Positions 35,001 through 45,500 of a stretch of 64,000 nucleotides of DNA are shown piece after piece. Source of the DNA: Chlorella sorokiniana (taxonomy: Eukaryota > Chlorophyta > Trebouxiophyceae > Chlorellales > Chlorellaceae); NCBI GenBank assembly GCA_025917655.1, contig CP084615.1, forward strand, positions 1,302,001-1,366,000, in the 5' to 3' direction. A program made the translations under genes and the position numbers. The notes beneath the pieces are model-generated. The model had not been told where the DNA came from. It did no database searches and worked only from the letters and a program-made list of their open reading frames with translations. Each line of letters starts with the position of its first letter. Position 1 is the stretch's first letter.

Positions 35001-38000
35001 TGCTGAGCGCGGAGGACACGGGAGCCACCAGCGGTGCCGCCACTGCAACCCCGCCCCCACCTTCACCCCCATCCAGGTGTGGGTTAGGGTTCTTCCGCAG
35101 CAGCCATGTTGCATGCGGCATGCACTTTGCCGCCGGCTGTTCTGTGATGCCTGCAATGAATGGTGCTACATCGTGCCCCGTGTCCTTCTCTGCAGTACAA
35201 ATTCACTGCCACGCCTGCAAATGGCGGCGACCCTGTGGTGGTGCTCAGCAGCACCCCGGCCGCCAAGTTCACCGGCCTGACGCCTGCCTCGGCTTACGAC
35301 GTGGTGGTGGCCGCCAAGAGGGCGGATGGCACCTGGGTCGACGGCACCAACACCCTCGGCTTCGTCACCGCCGCCCCCGGGTGGGTGGTTGGGCAGGCAC
35401 ACCTCGAGCCCAGAGCAAGGAGATCCTGGCCAGCATCTGCAGCCGACAGCGGTGGAGGCGATTGCAAGTGCTCTCACCGGTCAGGAAGCTGTCCTGCTTG
35501 CCCTTCGCCGTGCAGGGCTCCCTCCCTGGACGGCATCCCCACCAGCCCCTTCGGCGCGGATCTGACCGTGACGCCACCCGCCGTTGGCGGCCCCTACCCA
35601 AAGTACGAAATCACACTGTGCCCGCTGAGGGGCGGCGAATGCATCAAGGCCACCTGCACCACCCTGAAGCCAGGCGTGTGCGAGATGGGGGCCTGACCCC
35701 GGACACAACCTATGTTGCCACGGTGGGGATGGGCGGGGTGGGCTGGGGAGGCAGCCAGTGGAACCCAGAGCCACAGAAGCATGTTGAGGCGCGTCGCCCC
35801 TGGCCCGCCCGCCGTCCCTGATTCCTCCCCTTCGTGCTGCCCTCGCCGCTCGCAGGTCAGCGGCATCGGGGAGGATGGCAAGCGCAGCCCCCTCTAATGA
35901 GGCTCTGATCACCACCCCGCAGCTTGTGCCGCCCACTGTCAGCAAAGCACTTGCTAAGGGTCCTCACGAAGGAGAGGCTTGGGCCACAGCCCCTGCCGAC
36001 CAATACGTACGGGTGAGCTTGCCGCTGCAACTGGCCTCATACAGGGTGCAGAATGATGGGCTGTCCTCCTGGGCGGTGCTGCGCTTGTGCCTGACAGTCA
36101 AGCTCTTTGTCCTGCCCGCCTCCGTTCCCCATCACAGTACATTTTCAATGTCGCCGAGATGCAAGGCTCCTGGAGTGTCAGCATTTCCAGCACCGCGCTG
36201 GGCCCCATCTCTTTAACGGACCTCCAGCCAAGCACTTCGGTGAGCCATCGCAGCCTTGCTGCATGTTTCAATGTACCAAGCGTGGTTTCTAGGCCAGGCT
36301 GCTGGTGTTAACATCATTGCTTCCTGCTTTGAACCCCACAGTACATGGTTGGCGTCCGTGGTGTGCTGCCCGGTGGCTCTGAGGTGGCTGGCACGGCGTT
36401 CAAAAACTTCACAACGCCAAGCGTCAGGTGGGCACCAGCCTTCATGCGCAGACACTCCACACGCCCGCGCCGTGCTGCCCCCATCACGCGGCCTTGCCAA
36501 CCTCAACCTCGCTTGTACGACAGCCTGCGCCTCGCTTGCCATGATCAGTGGGCCCCCCGTCCCCTCATGCAGCGCACCCACCATCCAAGCTTCCCCATCA
36601 ATACCTCCACGGCCACGGTGGCCATCACGCCCCCAGCAACGGCGGCCCCTGGGTGGCGTATGAGCTGCAGCTGTGCCCAGATCCAGGCTCCACCGGCTGC
36701 CAGACATTCTCTTGCACTGCAGCGCAAGTTGACAGCTGTCCTCTGACGGGGTTGGACCCAGATACACAGTACAGAGTGGTTGCTGTGGCCCTGGATGCCC
36801 TGGACAACAAAAGCCCCTCTTCAAACACCGACACGTTCACCACCCCGGCCCTGCTGTGAGTCGGGGACAACACAGCGCTGGCGCTGGATGGGATGGTTGC
36901 ATGGTCAGGGTGATGCCAGGGATGATGCAAGGGGTGATGCTGAGGAAAGGCTCTGGACCTGACCCCCAATCATTTGGCGCTTGTCTTGCATGCAGGCCTC
37001 CACCCAGCCCTCATCCCAGCCCTCCACCCAGCCCTCGTCCCAGCCCACCACCCAGCCCTCATCCCAGCCCTCCACCCAGCCCTCGTCCCAGCCCACCACC
37101 CAGCCCTCGTCCCAGCCCACCACCCAGCCCTCGTCCCAGCCCACCGCCCAACCCTCGTCCCAGCCCACCGCCCAGCCCACCCCCAAGCCCACCACCAAGC
37201 CCACCACCAAGCCCGCCAGCAAGCCCACCACCAAGCCCACCACCAAAACCGCCGCCCAGCCCACCACCCAGCCCTCGTCCCAGCCCACCGCCCAGCCCGC
37301 CACCCAGCCCACCGCCCAGCCCACCACCAAGCCCATTCCCCAGCCCGCCGCCTCCTCTCCACCACCTCCCTCTCCGCCTCCTCCCAGCCCACCACCAAGC
37401 CCACCACCAAGCCCGCCACCCAGCTCTCCCCCAACCCCGCCTCCACCCAGCCCCCCGCCCAGCCCTCCTCCTCCCTTTCCACCGCCTCCCTCTCCACCTC
37501 CACCCAGCCCACCACCCTCCCCACCCCCTCCCAGCCCACCTCCCTCTCCACCTCCACCCAGCCCACCACCCTCCCCACCCCCTCCCAGCCCACCTCCGTC
37601 TCCGCCGCCGCCCTCCCCTCCTCCCTCCCCACCCCCTCCCAGCCCACCTCCCTCTCCGCCGCCCCCAGCCCACCACCCTCCCCACCCCCTCCCAGCCCAC
37701 CTCCCTCTCCGCCGCCCCCAGCCCACCACCCTCCCCACCCCCTCCCAGCCCACCGCCGTCTCCGCCGCCCCCAGCCCACCACCCTCCCCACCCCCTCCCA
37801 GCCCACCGCCCTCCCCACCCCCTCCCAGTCCACCGCCCTCCCCACCCCCTCCCAGCCCACCACCCAGCCCTCCCCCGAGACCCCCCCCTCCCTCGCCCCC
37901 TTCTGCCTCTGCCACCAGTTGCTCCACCTCAGCCGACTGCAGCAATGGAAAGATTTGTGAGTAGCCGGGTGGCGTCGCTTTGGAACTTGCTCTGTGCATG

Positions 38001-40078
38001 TGGAGCGCTGACTGACCACTTGGATTTGCCTTTTGATGCAATGGCAATTGTAACCTGCATATCCCCTTTTGTGCTGCAGGCAACAAGAACGCTGATGCCT
38101 ACAATGGAGTCGTAAACAAGTGCTTCTGCCCCTATGGTGCGAGGCCTGCAAACTTTTGGGGTGGAGTGGGGCATCGCTGTGCTAAGGCGCCGCTGAGCAG
38201 GCGCGCCGGAGCCCAAAACTCCCAACCCCCCACACTGGCACAAAGCGGCAGGGGCTGGGGCCGGTGGCAGTGCTGGTGCTGGCTTTCGCGAGTTGGGTGG
38301 GAGGGAGCATGCAAAGGTCCGTGTGACACAACCACACCCCCACCCCCACCCACGCCACCCATTCAAACCACCGTTGCAGGCACTGTAGATTGTGGGCAGG
38401 GCTGTGTGGACCCTCTCCAGCAGTGCTGCAGCGCAAATTCGTCAGTCGGGCTTGCATGCCCAGGCTCGTACGTGGCTGTCACCGGCGACACCATCCCCGC
38501 CCAGACCTGCGACGCAACTCTCAAGACCTGCTCTTGCCCGGCCCCCTATGCCCAATGTGGATCGGCGTGCATTGACCCCGCAAAGCAGTGCTGCAGTTCG
38601 GACTACGCGGTTGGTGTGCCATGTGCCGGCAGCAACATTTGCGCAGCTGACGGTCAAGCATGCGGCAGTGGGCCATGCCCGGGTGAGAAGTCATGCGGGT
38701 GAAGGGCAGCGGAGGCTCACGCATGCCAGCACCACAGTGCGCAACTCAAACAACCAGTGTGTGCTGCGGAATGACAGAGCAGTTCCTTGACCCTTGCTTT
38801 TGCAGGCGGCACCGCTGCATGCGGCAAGGTTTGCTACCGCACCGCCGACCAGTGCTGCGCCGACAGCTCCGCCAGCAGGGTGGGCGACTACTTCAACAAC
38901 GGCTGTTTCGCAAAGCCGTACTGTAAGCTGCAGTACAACAACGGCGTGCAGACCGTCAGCATCGTCGGTGAGCTTACAGTGCAGCATGGAAGGTGCATAG
39001 CAGCCGGAGAAGACAGGGTCGTGGCTGTGGCAAGGGCAGTGCTGCAAGTGCCCTTGATGCGCTCTGATCTGATGTGGTACCGCTGCTTGTCCACCCCTGT
39101 GCAGGCAAGATGTGTCCGGGCTCATCCGTGTGCAAGGAATGGTGCGTCTCCTTTCCTTTTTAGCAGTTGATTGAGGCCCCTTTACTTAGGCAGACCGCAT
39201 TTCAATTCCACTTGCCTAATATCAAAGTTGTGCACCTGCTCCTCATCCTGCAGCTGCACAGACCAGGACTGCCCCAATGCTGCCTCGGGCCAGAAATGCG
39301 ACAACGGGTATTGCTCCAGCAACGGATGCACCGTGTTCCAATGCTGGCAGGGCACTAGCAAGCAAGTATGCAAAATCGACGGCACCGGCTGCGCGGATTG
39401 GTGAGCGGGTGGCTAGGGTGGACACCTCCCAGCTTCGCCTCGGTGCTTGTCCTGGCGTGCATCTGCCTTATCCAGCCTGCACCGCACTGATTTACCAATG
39501 GGCCCACAACCCTTCTGCCCTCCCACCCAACTGTGCAGCAACTCTGGCGTAACTGTGAGGTGCGAAACCGTGCAACAAGGGCCATTTGAAGGCCGATTGT
39601 ATGTGCCCTGGCTGATGCGTGTCATAGCCCCTTTACAGGCTTTGCACAAACCTTTCCGTCGCAGGTGCCCCACTGGCGCGTGCTGCGCCGGTGGCCAGGA
39701 CGGATGTGCTTCGAATCAGTGCGGCACCAAGACCTGCTGCGGCATCACACCCGACTGCAGCAACCTGTCCAACATCAGGGTGCAGGGCCGCGAATGCAGC
39801 GCAAGCTGCGGCGCTGCGGGTGCCGACCCGTTCTACCAGCCAGCCAACTACAACACCTACTCCTCGTATGTGTATCCAACATGCCCTGCAAGGCGACGCA
39901 GCCGCAGGTTGCAGTGAACCGCCCACGTGCAGCAGTGACAAGAGACAACGGAGCCTTGCTTTCCTCCTGCAGCAATACTCGGCTGTATTGCCATTGCACA
40001 GTCATGTTACTCCTGCTGACGCTCCCCTTGGCTTCAACATTGGTTCCAGACACTTCACAACCTGTTCCCCGGAAATGA
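29069..40078 (+). CDS. Giant secreted cell-wall/matrix-type protein: fibronectin-III array, Ser-Pro-rich rod, Cys-rich tail
   Basis: Start ATG 29069 gives a signal peptide (MGQVPRLRVAVLLSILAFAA) joined across an intron to QNTTNDTYEDERPLV. An N-terminal region of about 300 residues is not recognised (DFIVVAQAYKQAVARIQP, YEDKAIAVHTVVKFPG, LPTYYATAATAGSNVTF). About 14 fibronectin type III-like modules follow (31200-36858), then a Pro-rich rod (36995-37915) of SPPP/SPRPSPPP units like pherophorins and extensins, then a Cys-rich tail with three CGxxC...QCC blocks (CGQGCVDPLQQCC, CGSACIDPAKQCC, CGKVCYRTADQCC) and more Cys pairs up to 39850. N-glycosylation sequons are present. The last exon may end at 39917, or splice (TC|GTATGT, acceptor near 39970) to a stop at 40078 preceded by the hydrophobic VMLLLLTLPLASTL. 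Exons here are numerous and partly unplaced; several joins need one extra base. Wall or matrix location is inferred from composition. Confidence 0.75.
31200..36858 (+). repeat. Array of about 14 fibronectin-III-like modules in a four-module super-repeat
   Basis: Each module ends in a Y-x-V-x-V strand and a SPxSN...TP turn. Four types follow one another in fixed order. A' (about 31417, 32800, 34420, 36135) has (Y/F)IFTATP and VVGVLPGG. B (31680, 33200, 34800, 36650) has LCP, two more Cys and SAVAVL-DG-R-PASN. A (32158, 33634, 35198) has YKFTATP and GKRAGGTWSP. C (32510, 34000, 35590) has LLLCP, CYPxxPC and GLTPDTTY. Spacing of successive B modules is roughly 1.5-1.9 kb. The B and C modules carry Cys and the A types do not. 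The last module (36650) is only B/C-like. Exons mostly end at module borders or mid-module at the same place in each copy. Confidence 0.75.
36995..37915 (+). repeat. Ser-Pro-rich rod, low complexity
   Basis: A Pro-rich stretch with SPHPSPPPSPRPSPPP units in its first half and SPPPPSPPPSPPPP units in its second half. The good frame moves once near 37360, and three near-identical units at about 37655, 37705 and 37760 each move it by one base, after which it is restored. Hydroxyproline-rich rods like this are typical of green-algal wall proteins. The antisense Gly/Trp-rich open frame is a shadow. Confidence 0.85.
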
Positions 40079-40144
40079 CTATGTGCAAGGTTCATCCCTG
40101 CCCCTTGCATTCTTTGTCAGTGGCATTGAAGCTCTTTGAGGTTC

Positions 40145-40149
40145 TGTAA
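40145..40149 (+). terminator. TGTAA poly(A) signal for the fibronectin-repeat gene
   Basis: TGTAA lies 67 bp past the stop at 40078, in a run of A. It is only 6 bp from the stop of the convergent Nudix gene, so the two 3' ends nearly touch. Confidence 0.55.
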
Positions 40150-40154
40150 AAACT

Positions 40155-41133
40155 TCACTTGTTCTTGAGGTTTACTTGCGAAGCATCAGGCCACTGAAAG
40201 CCAAAGGCACAGGAGTCAGCCACCTTGTTGTTGCCTCCTGCCTGCTGCTCCAGCGTGCTGCTGGTGCCAAACCATCCCAGGGAGCGCACCTCCTCCAGGA
40301 ACCACGGCGTGTACTCGTCGGGGTGCCGCTCAGCATGCAGCCTCAGCTCTGGCAGCGACACCCACTTGGCCTCCGCCACTTCGCACTCGTCCACGGAAAT
40401 GCTGCCCGCAAAGTCATCGAGCCTGCGTGCCAAACCAGGGGAGGGGCAGGGCTCACGCAGGCTGTGCTGCATCCACGCCTGCGCGCCGGCATCGCGAGCG
40501 CTCGCACACAGGTCCCAGCCAGGCACATGCCCCTCGCAACTCCATGCATGCATCCCAACCTGCAGTCCCCCCCCCCCCCCCACACACACACACACACACA
40601 CACACCAGCACCACCTGAAGCTCTGCACCAGCTCCACGTCGTGGAAGTCGCCCTGGTGCAGCTCGCGGCGGTGGGTGGGCGCCAGCGGGCCGCGCAGTTC
40701 AGTCTCGGCCACTCGAATCCCCAGCTCCTCTGCCAACCCCGCACCGCACCCTGCCGGAAGCCCTCCCCAGGCTGCAGGTGCTCCGCAACCGACAGGTCCA
40801 GCTGGCGCGCGCCAATCTTCTTGTGCGGGCTGCGTCGCTGGACCAGCAGGCTGCCATCGGGCGCAAACACCCAGCAATACACTGCACGATGCAGAAGGCC
40901 TGCGAGCAGGCACCTGACGGGGTTCGGTCATGTTGAGAATGGTGCTGCAACCCGGCGGAGGCTGAGGTGGTTGAGGAGGGACACTCACAGCAGCTGTAGC
41001 GTGCCTTGCTCCATCACCCACCCTTCTGGTGCACGAGGCTCCTTTGTAAAACCCCAACCACCAGATCTTCGTCATTCACGAGCTCGAACACCTCTTCATC
41101 TTCATTGTCAGCCAACTGCCTTCCGCCTGCCAT
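40155..41133 (-). CDS. Nudix hydrolase, isopentenyl-diphosphate-isomerase-like subgroup
   Basis: Exons 41133-41022, 40899-40615 and 40422-40155. It starts MAGGRQLADNEDEEVFELV, with VVGVLQRSLVHQKG then LLHRAVYCWVFAPDGSLLVQ, QRRSPHKKIGARQLDLSVA and the Nudix box GEGFRQGAVRGLAEELGI. This Nudix group resembles IPP isomerase and bacterial YfcD-like proteins and may act on a diphosphate; substrate unknown. The later part has HQGDFHDVELVQSF, EVAEAKWVSLPELRLH and EYTPWFLEEV. Exons total 665 nt, one short of a frame; the break is in the Nudix box at 40737-40740, a run of four bases (CCCC on plus) where five would keep GLAEELG in frame. The Nudix Glu residues are intact in the corrected reading. The second intron contains a C/CA microsatellite. 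Confidence 0.87.
40567..40604. repeat. Poly-C plus (CA)12 microsatellite
   Basis: Fifteen C (40567-40581) followed by about 12 CA units, inside the second intron of the Nudix gene next to its donor. On the transcribed minus strand it reads TG repeats then poly-G. Confidence 0.9.
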
Positions 41134-41366
41134 AGACTGCGCTAGACAGAAGAGGCACCATGTGAATACAAAGCAGCTGATTGTTTCTTTCGTCGATTTG
41201 GCAAGAAATCGCGGAACAGTGGTACTGTACTTCAGCCCTGTACTTCAGCAAGGTTCTTCGGTCCGCTTCTGGTCTCCTCCTTCCTTTGAGCTCCTGACCT
41301 GGTTGAGTTGTTGCTTATTTCTCACATTCTGAGAGACAACCCTCACAAGCTTCTCGAAGCTTGGTG
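41134..41366. promoter_or_regulatory. Divergent Nudix/CHZ promoter
   Basis: 233 bp separate the two ATGs on opposite strands, so both promoters lie here. No box motif was singled out. Confidence 0.5.
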
Positions 41367-42402
41367 ATGGAGTCTGATAAGCGGGAAGAGGCCGCTCCAG
41401 GCGCAGGTATGTTGCCATTGGCCTCCTGGTAGCAACCCCTGCGCTGCACAAGCAAGCCATCCCGCTTAGTTGCCCGGGTCGACGGCGGCTGCCTGCCGAC
41501 ACGGTTTTGGTTTCAAGCTTGGAAGGGTACAGTGGGCGCCCCCTCTGTCGGTAGCCTGTTGACAACATACGGGGACCTGAATGGACTGCAGATGCCGAGG
41601 CTGAGGCGCGTCGCAAAGCAAAGGGCAAGGCGCCCATATCTGAAGTGGAGCTGGCCAATGCAGAAGCCGATGAAGAGGATGACAGCGATGCAGAAGTGGT
41701 AGGCAGAGATGCTGCGTCCCTGCTCTTCCACTAGAGTGTGCCAACCCAGCACTGTAGACGAGATGCTGCACTGCACGGGCAAGCTTTTATGGGGGTGGAG
41801 CGCCTCAACTACAGCTGTCACAGTGTACAATGGTCGTGTCCCCCAGGAGGACTTTGGAGAGGACAGTGACGACGACGGCAGCAGTGGCGACGAGGACGAT
41901 GCAGAGGAAGGCGAGGAGGATGAGGAGGGAGAGGCGGGTAAGCGCGGAGCAGAAGCGCGGCGCTCATTGTGCGCACGGGCGCGGTACAGAATGATCCCTG
42001 GAGTGCCTGCGCTTGGTGCAGATGAGGCAGCGGCTGGCGAGCCTGCAGCAGCCGCAGCAAATGAACAGGCAGACGAGGGGGCAGGCCCAAGCAGGCCGTC
42101 AGCCAACAAGAAGCGGAAAGTGCCTGGCGATGAGGGCTGGGGCAAGATTGAGGAGGGCTTGTCCGGTGAGCCCGGCGTCGGTGCCTAACATATTGCTGGC
42201 CTGCGTGCACCCTGCGCATTGGTGTGATCTCGTGTTGCGGGCCACTCAAGTGTCTCGCGGCGTTGCTGCAGGCGACGAGGTGGACCCAAACCTCATCATC
42301 AGTGGAGGACGGAGGGCAAGGCGAGGCCGTGGTGGCGACAACGCTTCCCGCCCCAAGTACACCGCTCAGGCGCAGCTAGACAGCGACGAAGACGCATGGT
42401 AG
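41367..42402 (+). CDS. CHZ-type histone H2A.Z-H2B chaperone-like nuclear protein
   Basis: Five exons: 41367-41406, 41592-41698, 41847-41937, 42022-42165 and 42272-42402, summing to 513 nt (170 residues), exactly in frame, all GT-AG. It begins MESDKREEAAPGAG, then DAEAEARRKAKGKAPISEVE, then a strongly acidic stretch (EDFGEDSDDDGSSGDEDDAE), an Ala/Glu-rich part, a basic nuclear signal NKKRKVP, and near the C-terminus GDEVDPNLIISGGRRARRG, which matches the CHZ motif of yeast Chz1-like chaperones (DP-N-I--GRR-R). Ends LDSDEDAW. The acidic body plus CHZ motif supports histone binding; partner and role in H2A.Z exchange are inferred from the family. Confidence 0.75.
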
Positions 42403-42482
42403 AGCCGGCCTGGGTGCCATCCAGCTTTCCCTAGCGTTGTTGCTGGAAACCTTGCCCCCACGCGACCATGTGCGCCCTCCTG

Positions 42483-42492
42483 TTACATGTAA
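42483..42492. terminator. Palindromic poly(A) signal TTACATGTAA serving both converging genes
   Basis: A perfect 10-bp palindrome that reads TGTAA on both strands. It lies 80 bp after the CHZ stop (plus) and 28 bp after the ABCG stop (minus). Confidence 0.6.
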
Positions 42493-42520
42493 TGGGGGCA
42501 CCAGTCCCAAGAAAGCCTGC

Positions 42521-45500
42521 CTAGTGATGGGCCCGCCTGAACATGGCGGCCAGCGCAGCTGCCCTGAAGGCCAGCCCCAGCCCGAAGAGGGCCAGCAGGC
42601 ATGTGCCGTAGCGGCGCACATCGTACCGCAGGTTCTCCAGGTCGGCGCACCGGGCCAGCAGCCACACACCGACGAGCTTGTTGGACTCGGCAATGACGTA
42701 ACCCTCCAGGCCCCACCGCGCAAAGCTGACAGATTGCGCCAGCTTCAAGAGGGGGCCGGGCTGGCCCTGGCGCGCAATCAGCGTGTTCACCAGCGCAAGC
42801 ACAGCAGCCGACAGCTGGGCGGCAGATGGCTCCATGACCTGCAGCGGGCCATGCGTGTGAGCCACACCGACTGGCCCGTGGCGAATGGGGTGGTGGTGCA
42901 CAGGCACACTGCCTCGCCTGTGACAGCAGGTAGGCGATGCCGGTGCAGCAGTAGGTGATGGCGATGGACACAAGCAGCATTTGCCAGATGACAGCCCTGC
43001 CGAACGCAGCAGAAAGGCATCAGTTAGGCGGCAGGCAGCGTGTCCTTGGCTGCTGCTTTGCTTCAAGCAACCCCAGTAGCACCTGGGTGCAGCGAAGCTA
43101 TAGTACATCAAAAAGTACTGCAGGGGTGGCGCAAGAAGCTTCGATTGGATTGGTAGCATGTGCAAGTGCAGGCCTGACCATCTCAATGTGCATCCAAGCA
43201 AGTGCGAGCTGGCACGGGACGCACTATTGTAGATCGCATCACAGTGCCGCTGTGATCAAAGGTGTCCTGTGCCAGGAAGTAGGCCATCCTGTTCAGGCCT
43301 GCGACGCAGCACAATCCACAGGGAGGCGCTTCATCTCAGTACCAGGTCAGCAGGTCTTTTGACGGTGCTGCACGCTGCCTGCTCACCTGAGGCTGCCTCT
43401 CGATTGAATATAATACGGTCCATTGAAAAGGTGCTCAGTGCTCCAACCGTACTCAGAAGCCCTAGGGCCACCACTGCAAGGAGGGACGGGGTGCGTTGCT
43501 GTTTCTCAATGCCACATAAGAAGGCCAGGCAGCCAGCCAACGTGCCAATTCCTGGGCAACTGAAGCTAGAAGCAGAGCAAGCCACGCACCGCTATATGTG
43601 ATGGAAACCGCAAAATCTGCAGGAGGGTGTTGCAGGACAGCAAAAGTTGCCTTCACCACTTGGGACACGCGTGCTGATAGTAACGCAAAGCCCCATCTGC
43701 CTTTCGTCCCACACTCACGCATGATTGTTTCTCGGCCGCGGTCTGAAATCAGGCCAAGTGTCATGCCTGAAAGCAGTCACACAGCATGTCGCCAGCGCAT
43801 CGTCAGCTGCTGGTATCAAAGGGTCACAAAGCTAGCGGCAGCGCAGCAGCAGGGCAAGTTCACGCACACCTGTGAGGGCAAAAATGGCGTGGTCGGTGAA
43901 CACTGCCAGCGGCTCCCGGCTGCGCTTCAAGACAGCAGTGCCCAAGCACCACCAAAACTGTGGCAGGAAGCCTGGCAGCGTGCGGCGAGGCAGGGCACGC
44001 GGGGTGCCGCTCCTCACGGACCCGTCCCCTGCAGACGGCAGGGCAGCATGGCCAGCTCTTGCGCAACATGTCACTGTCAACAGCCAGCCTACAAACGAAT
44101 TCGTACATGCATGACAACCGTCCTCCAGCTGAGCACCTCCACCTGTTGCTCCGCCCTGCTTGCGCATAAAAAACAGCAACCTCAAGCCCAGGGCATCTGG
44201 TTGTGGCAGTGTCTGCTTGGCCGCGCCCCAGGCACTGCTGATGCTCCATGCAACAGTTGCCCCAGCATAAAGGGCCGCCTCCCTGCAGAGGGGGACAGCA
44301 GCAGCTATGCAGAGGCATGAGTGACCTGTTTTTCATGCCCAACATGAAGCAGGCGTATGTCGCTCACGCCCTTGTGCAGCAACTCACTTGAATCGCCGCC
44401 GCCAGCTGCTCCGCCGCTCCTCCTCGTCCCCAAGCAGCTCGGTGGAGCCTACTGTGTCGTCCTCGTGAGTGATGGCAAGCGGTGGTGCTGCGCCAGACTG
44501 TTCGTCACAAAGCGCAGCCTTGCGGGGGCGGCCACAATGGTCGTCCCACGCATCAAACAGTGCCGAGGGGTCTGCCTGCTGGGTGGGAGGCATAGGTGTC
44601 GCGTTTTGCTCGGGTGTGACTGACCCACCTCAGATACCAGAGCTGGCTTGCGAGCCACCCCTGCCCACCTCGGTCTGGCTGGAGCGCAGCACCTCGCCAC
44701 TGACTATGTCCAAGAAAGCATCAGCGGGGTTCTGGTGCGCCGGGAAATCAAAGCCCAGCCCCTCAAAGTACGGCTGGGCAGCCGACATCGTGCTGCAGTA
44801 CACTGCAAGGGCCAGCACAACATGAGAGTGTTGGCTGTGCAGCAGCTGGCGGTACTACCAGCCCGCTGCAGCAGTCTGCGAGCTGCCCACCTGTGCGCCC
44901 GCCCTTGCCCAGCAGCAGCAGGTGGTCGAAGAGCTGCAGGCACTGCCAGGAGGGCTGGTGGATCACGGCGGCACACGTCACGTCTGAACGTGCCACCTCC
45001 TGCAGGGCCGCCGCCAGGCCCTTGCTGGCGGTGGAGTCCAGCCCCGAGGTTGGCTCGTCTGAGGGCATGCACACAGCTAGGGTCAGAGGGCTACGTGCAA
45101 GACACCTGACAACGCAAACTTCAAAGGCCATCCCAGAGACCGAAGGATGACTTTGAGTGCCCTGTGATCACCCCTCACCAAGAAAGAGCAGGGCGGGCTG
45201 AGCCACGAGCTCAAGCCCCACCGACGCGCTTGCGCTGGCCGCCGCTGATGCCCCGCGCGCTCTCGCTGCCGATCAGCGAGTCGCGCACATCCTCCAGGCC
45301 CAGCACCGCGATGGCGCGCTCCACCGACAGCAGGTGGTCGGCGCGGGAGCAGCGGGCTGGTAGGCGGTACCGCGCCGAAAAAGCAGGTTCTCATAGACCG
45401 TCAAGGAGCCATGCATCACGTCGTCCTGCACGGAACGCAACAGTAGGCACTGTGGAGTGCACCCATGAAAGAACAGGGGCTAGGCCGGCTTGCCCCCAGC

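Noticed and set aside
36995-37915. Regular short repeats that could suggest a CRISPR array
   Set aside because: The units encode a SPPP rod within a spliced gene, with no unique spacers.
36905-38086. Long Gly/Trp/Glu-rich open frames on the minus strand
   Set aside because: They are the antisense of the Ser-Pro-rich rod; low-complexity repeats leave all frames open.
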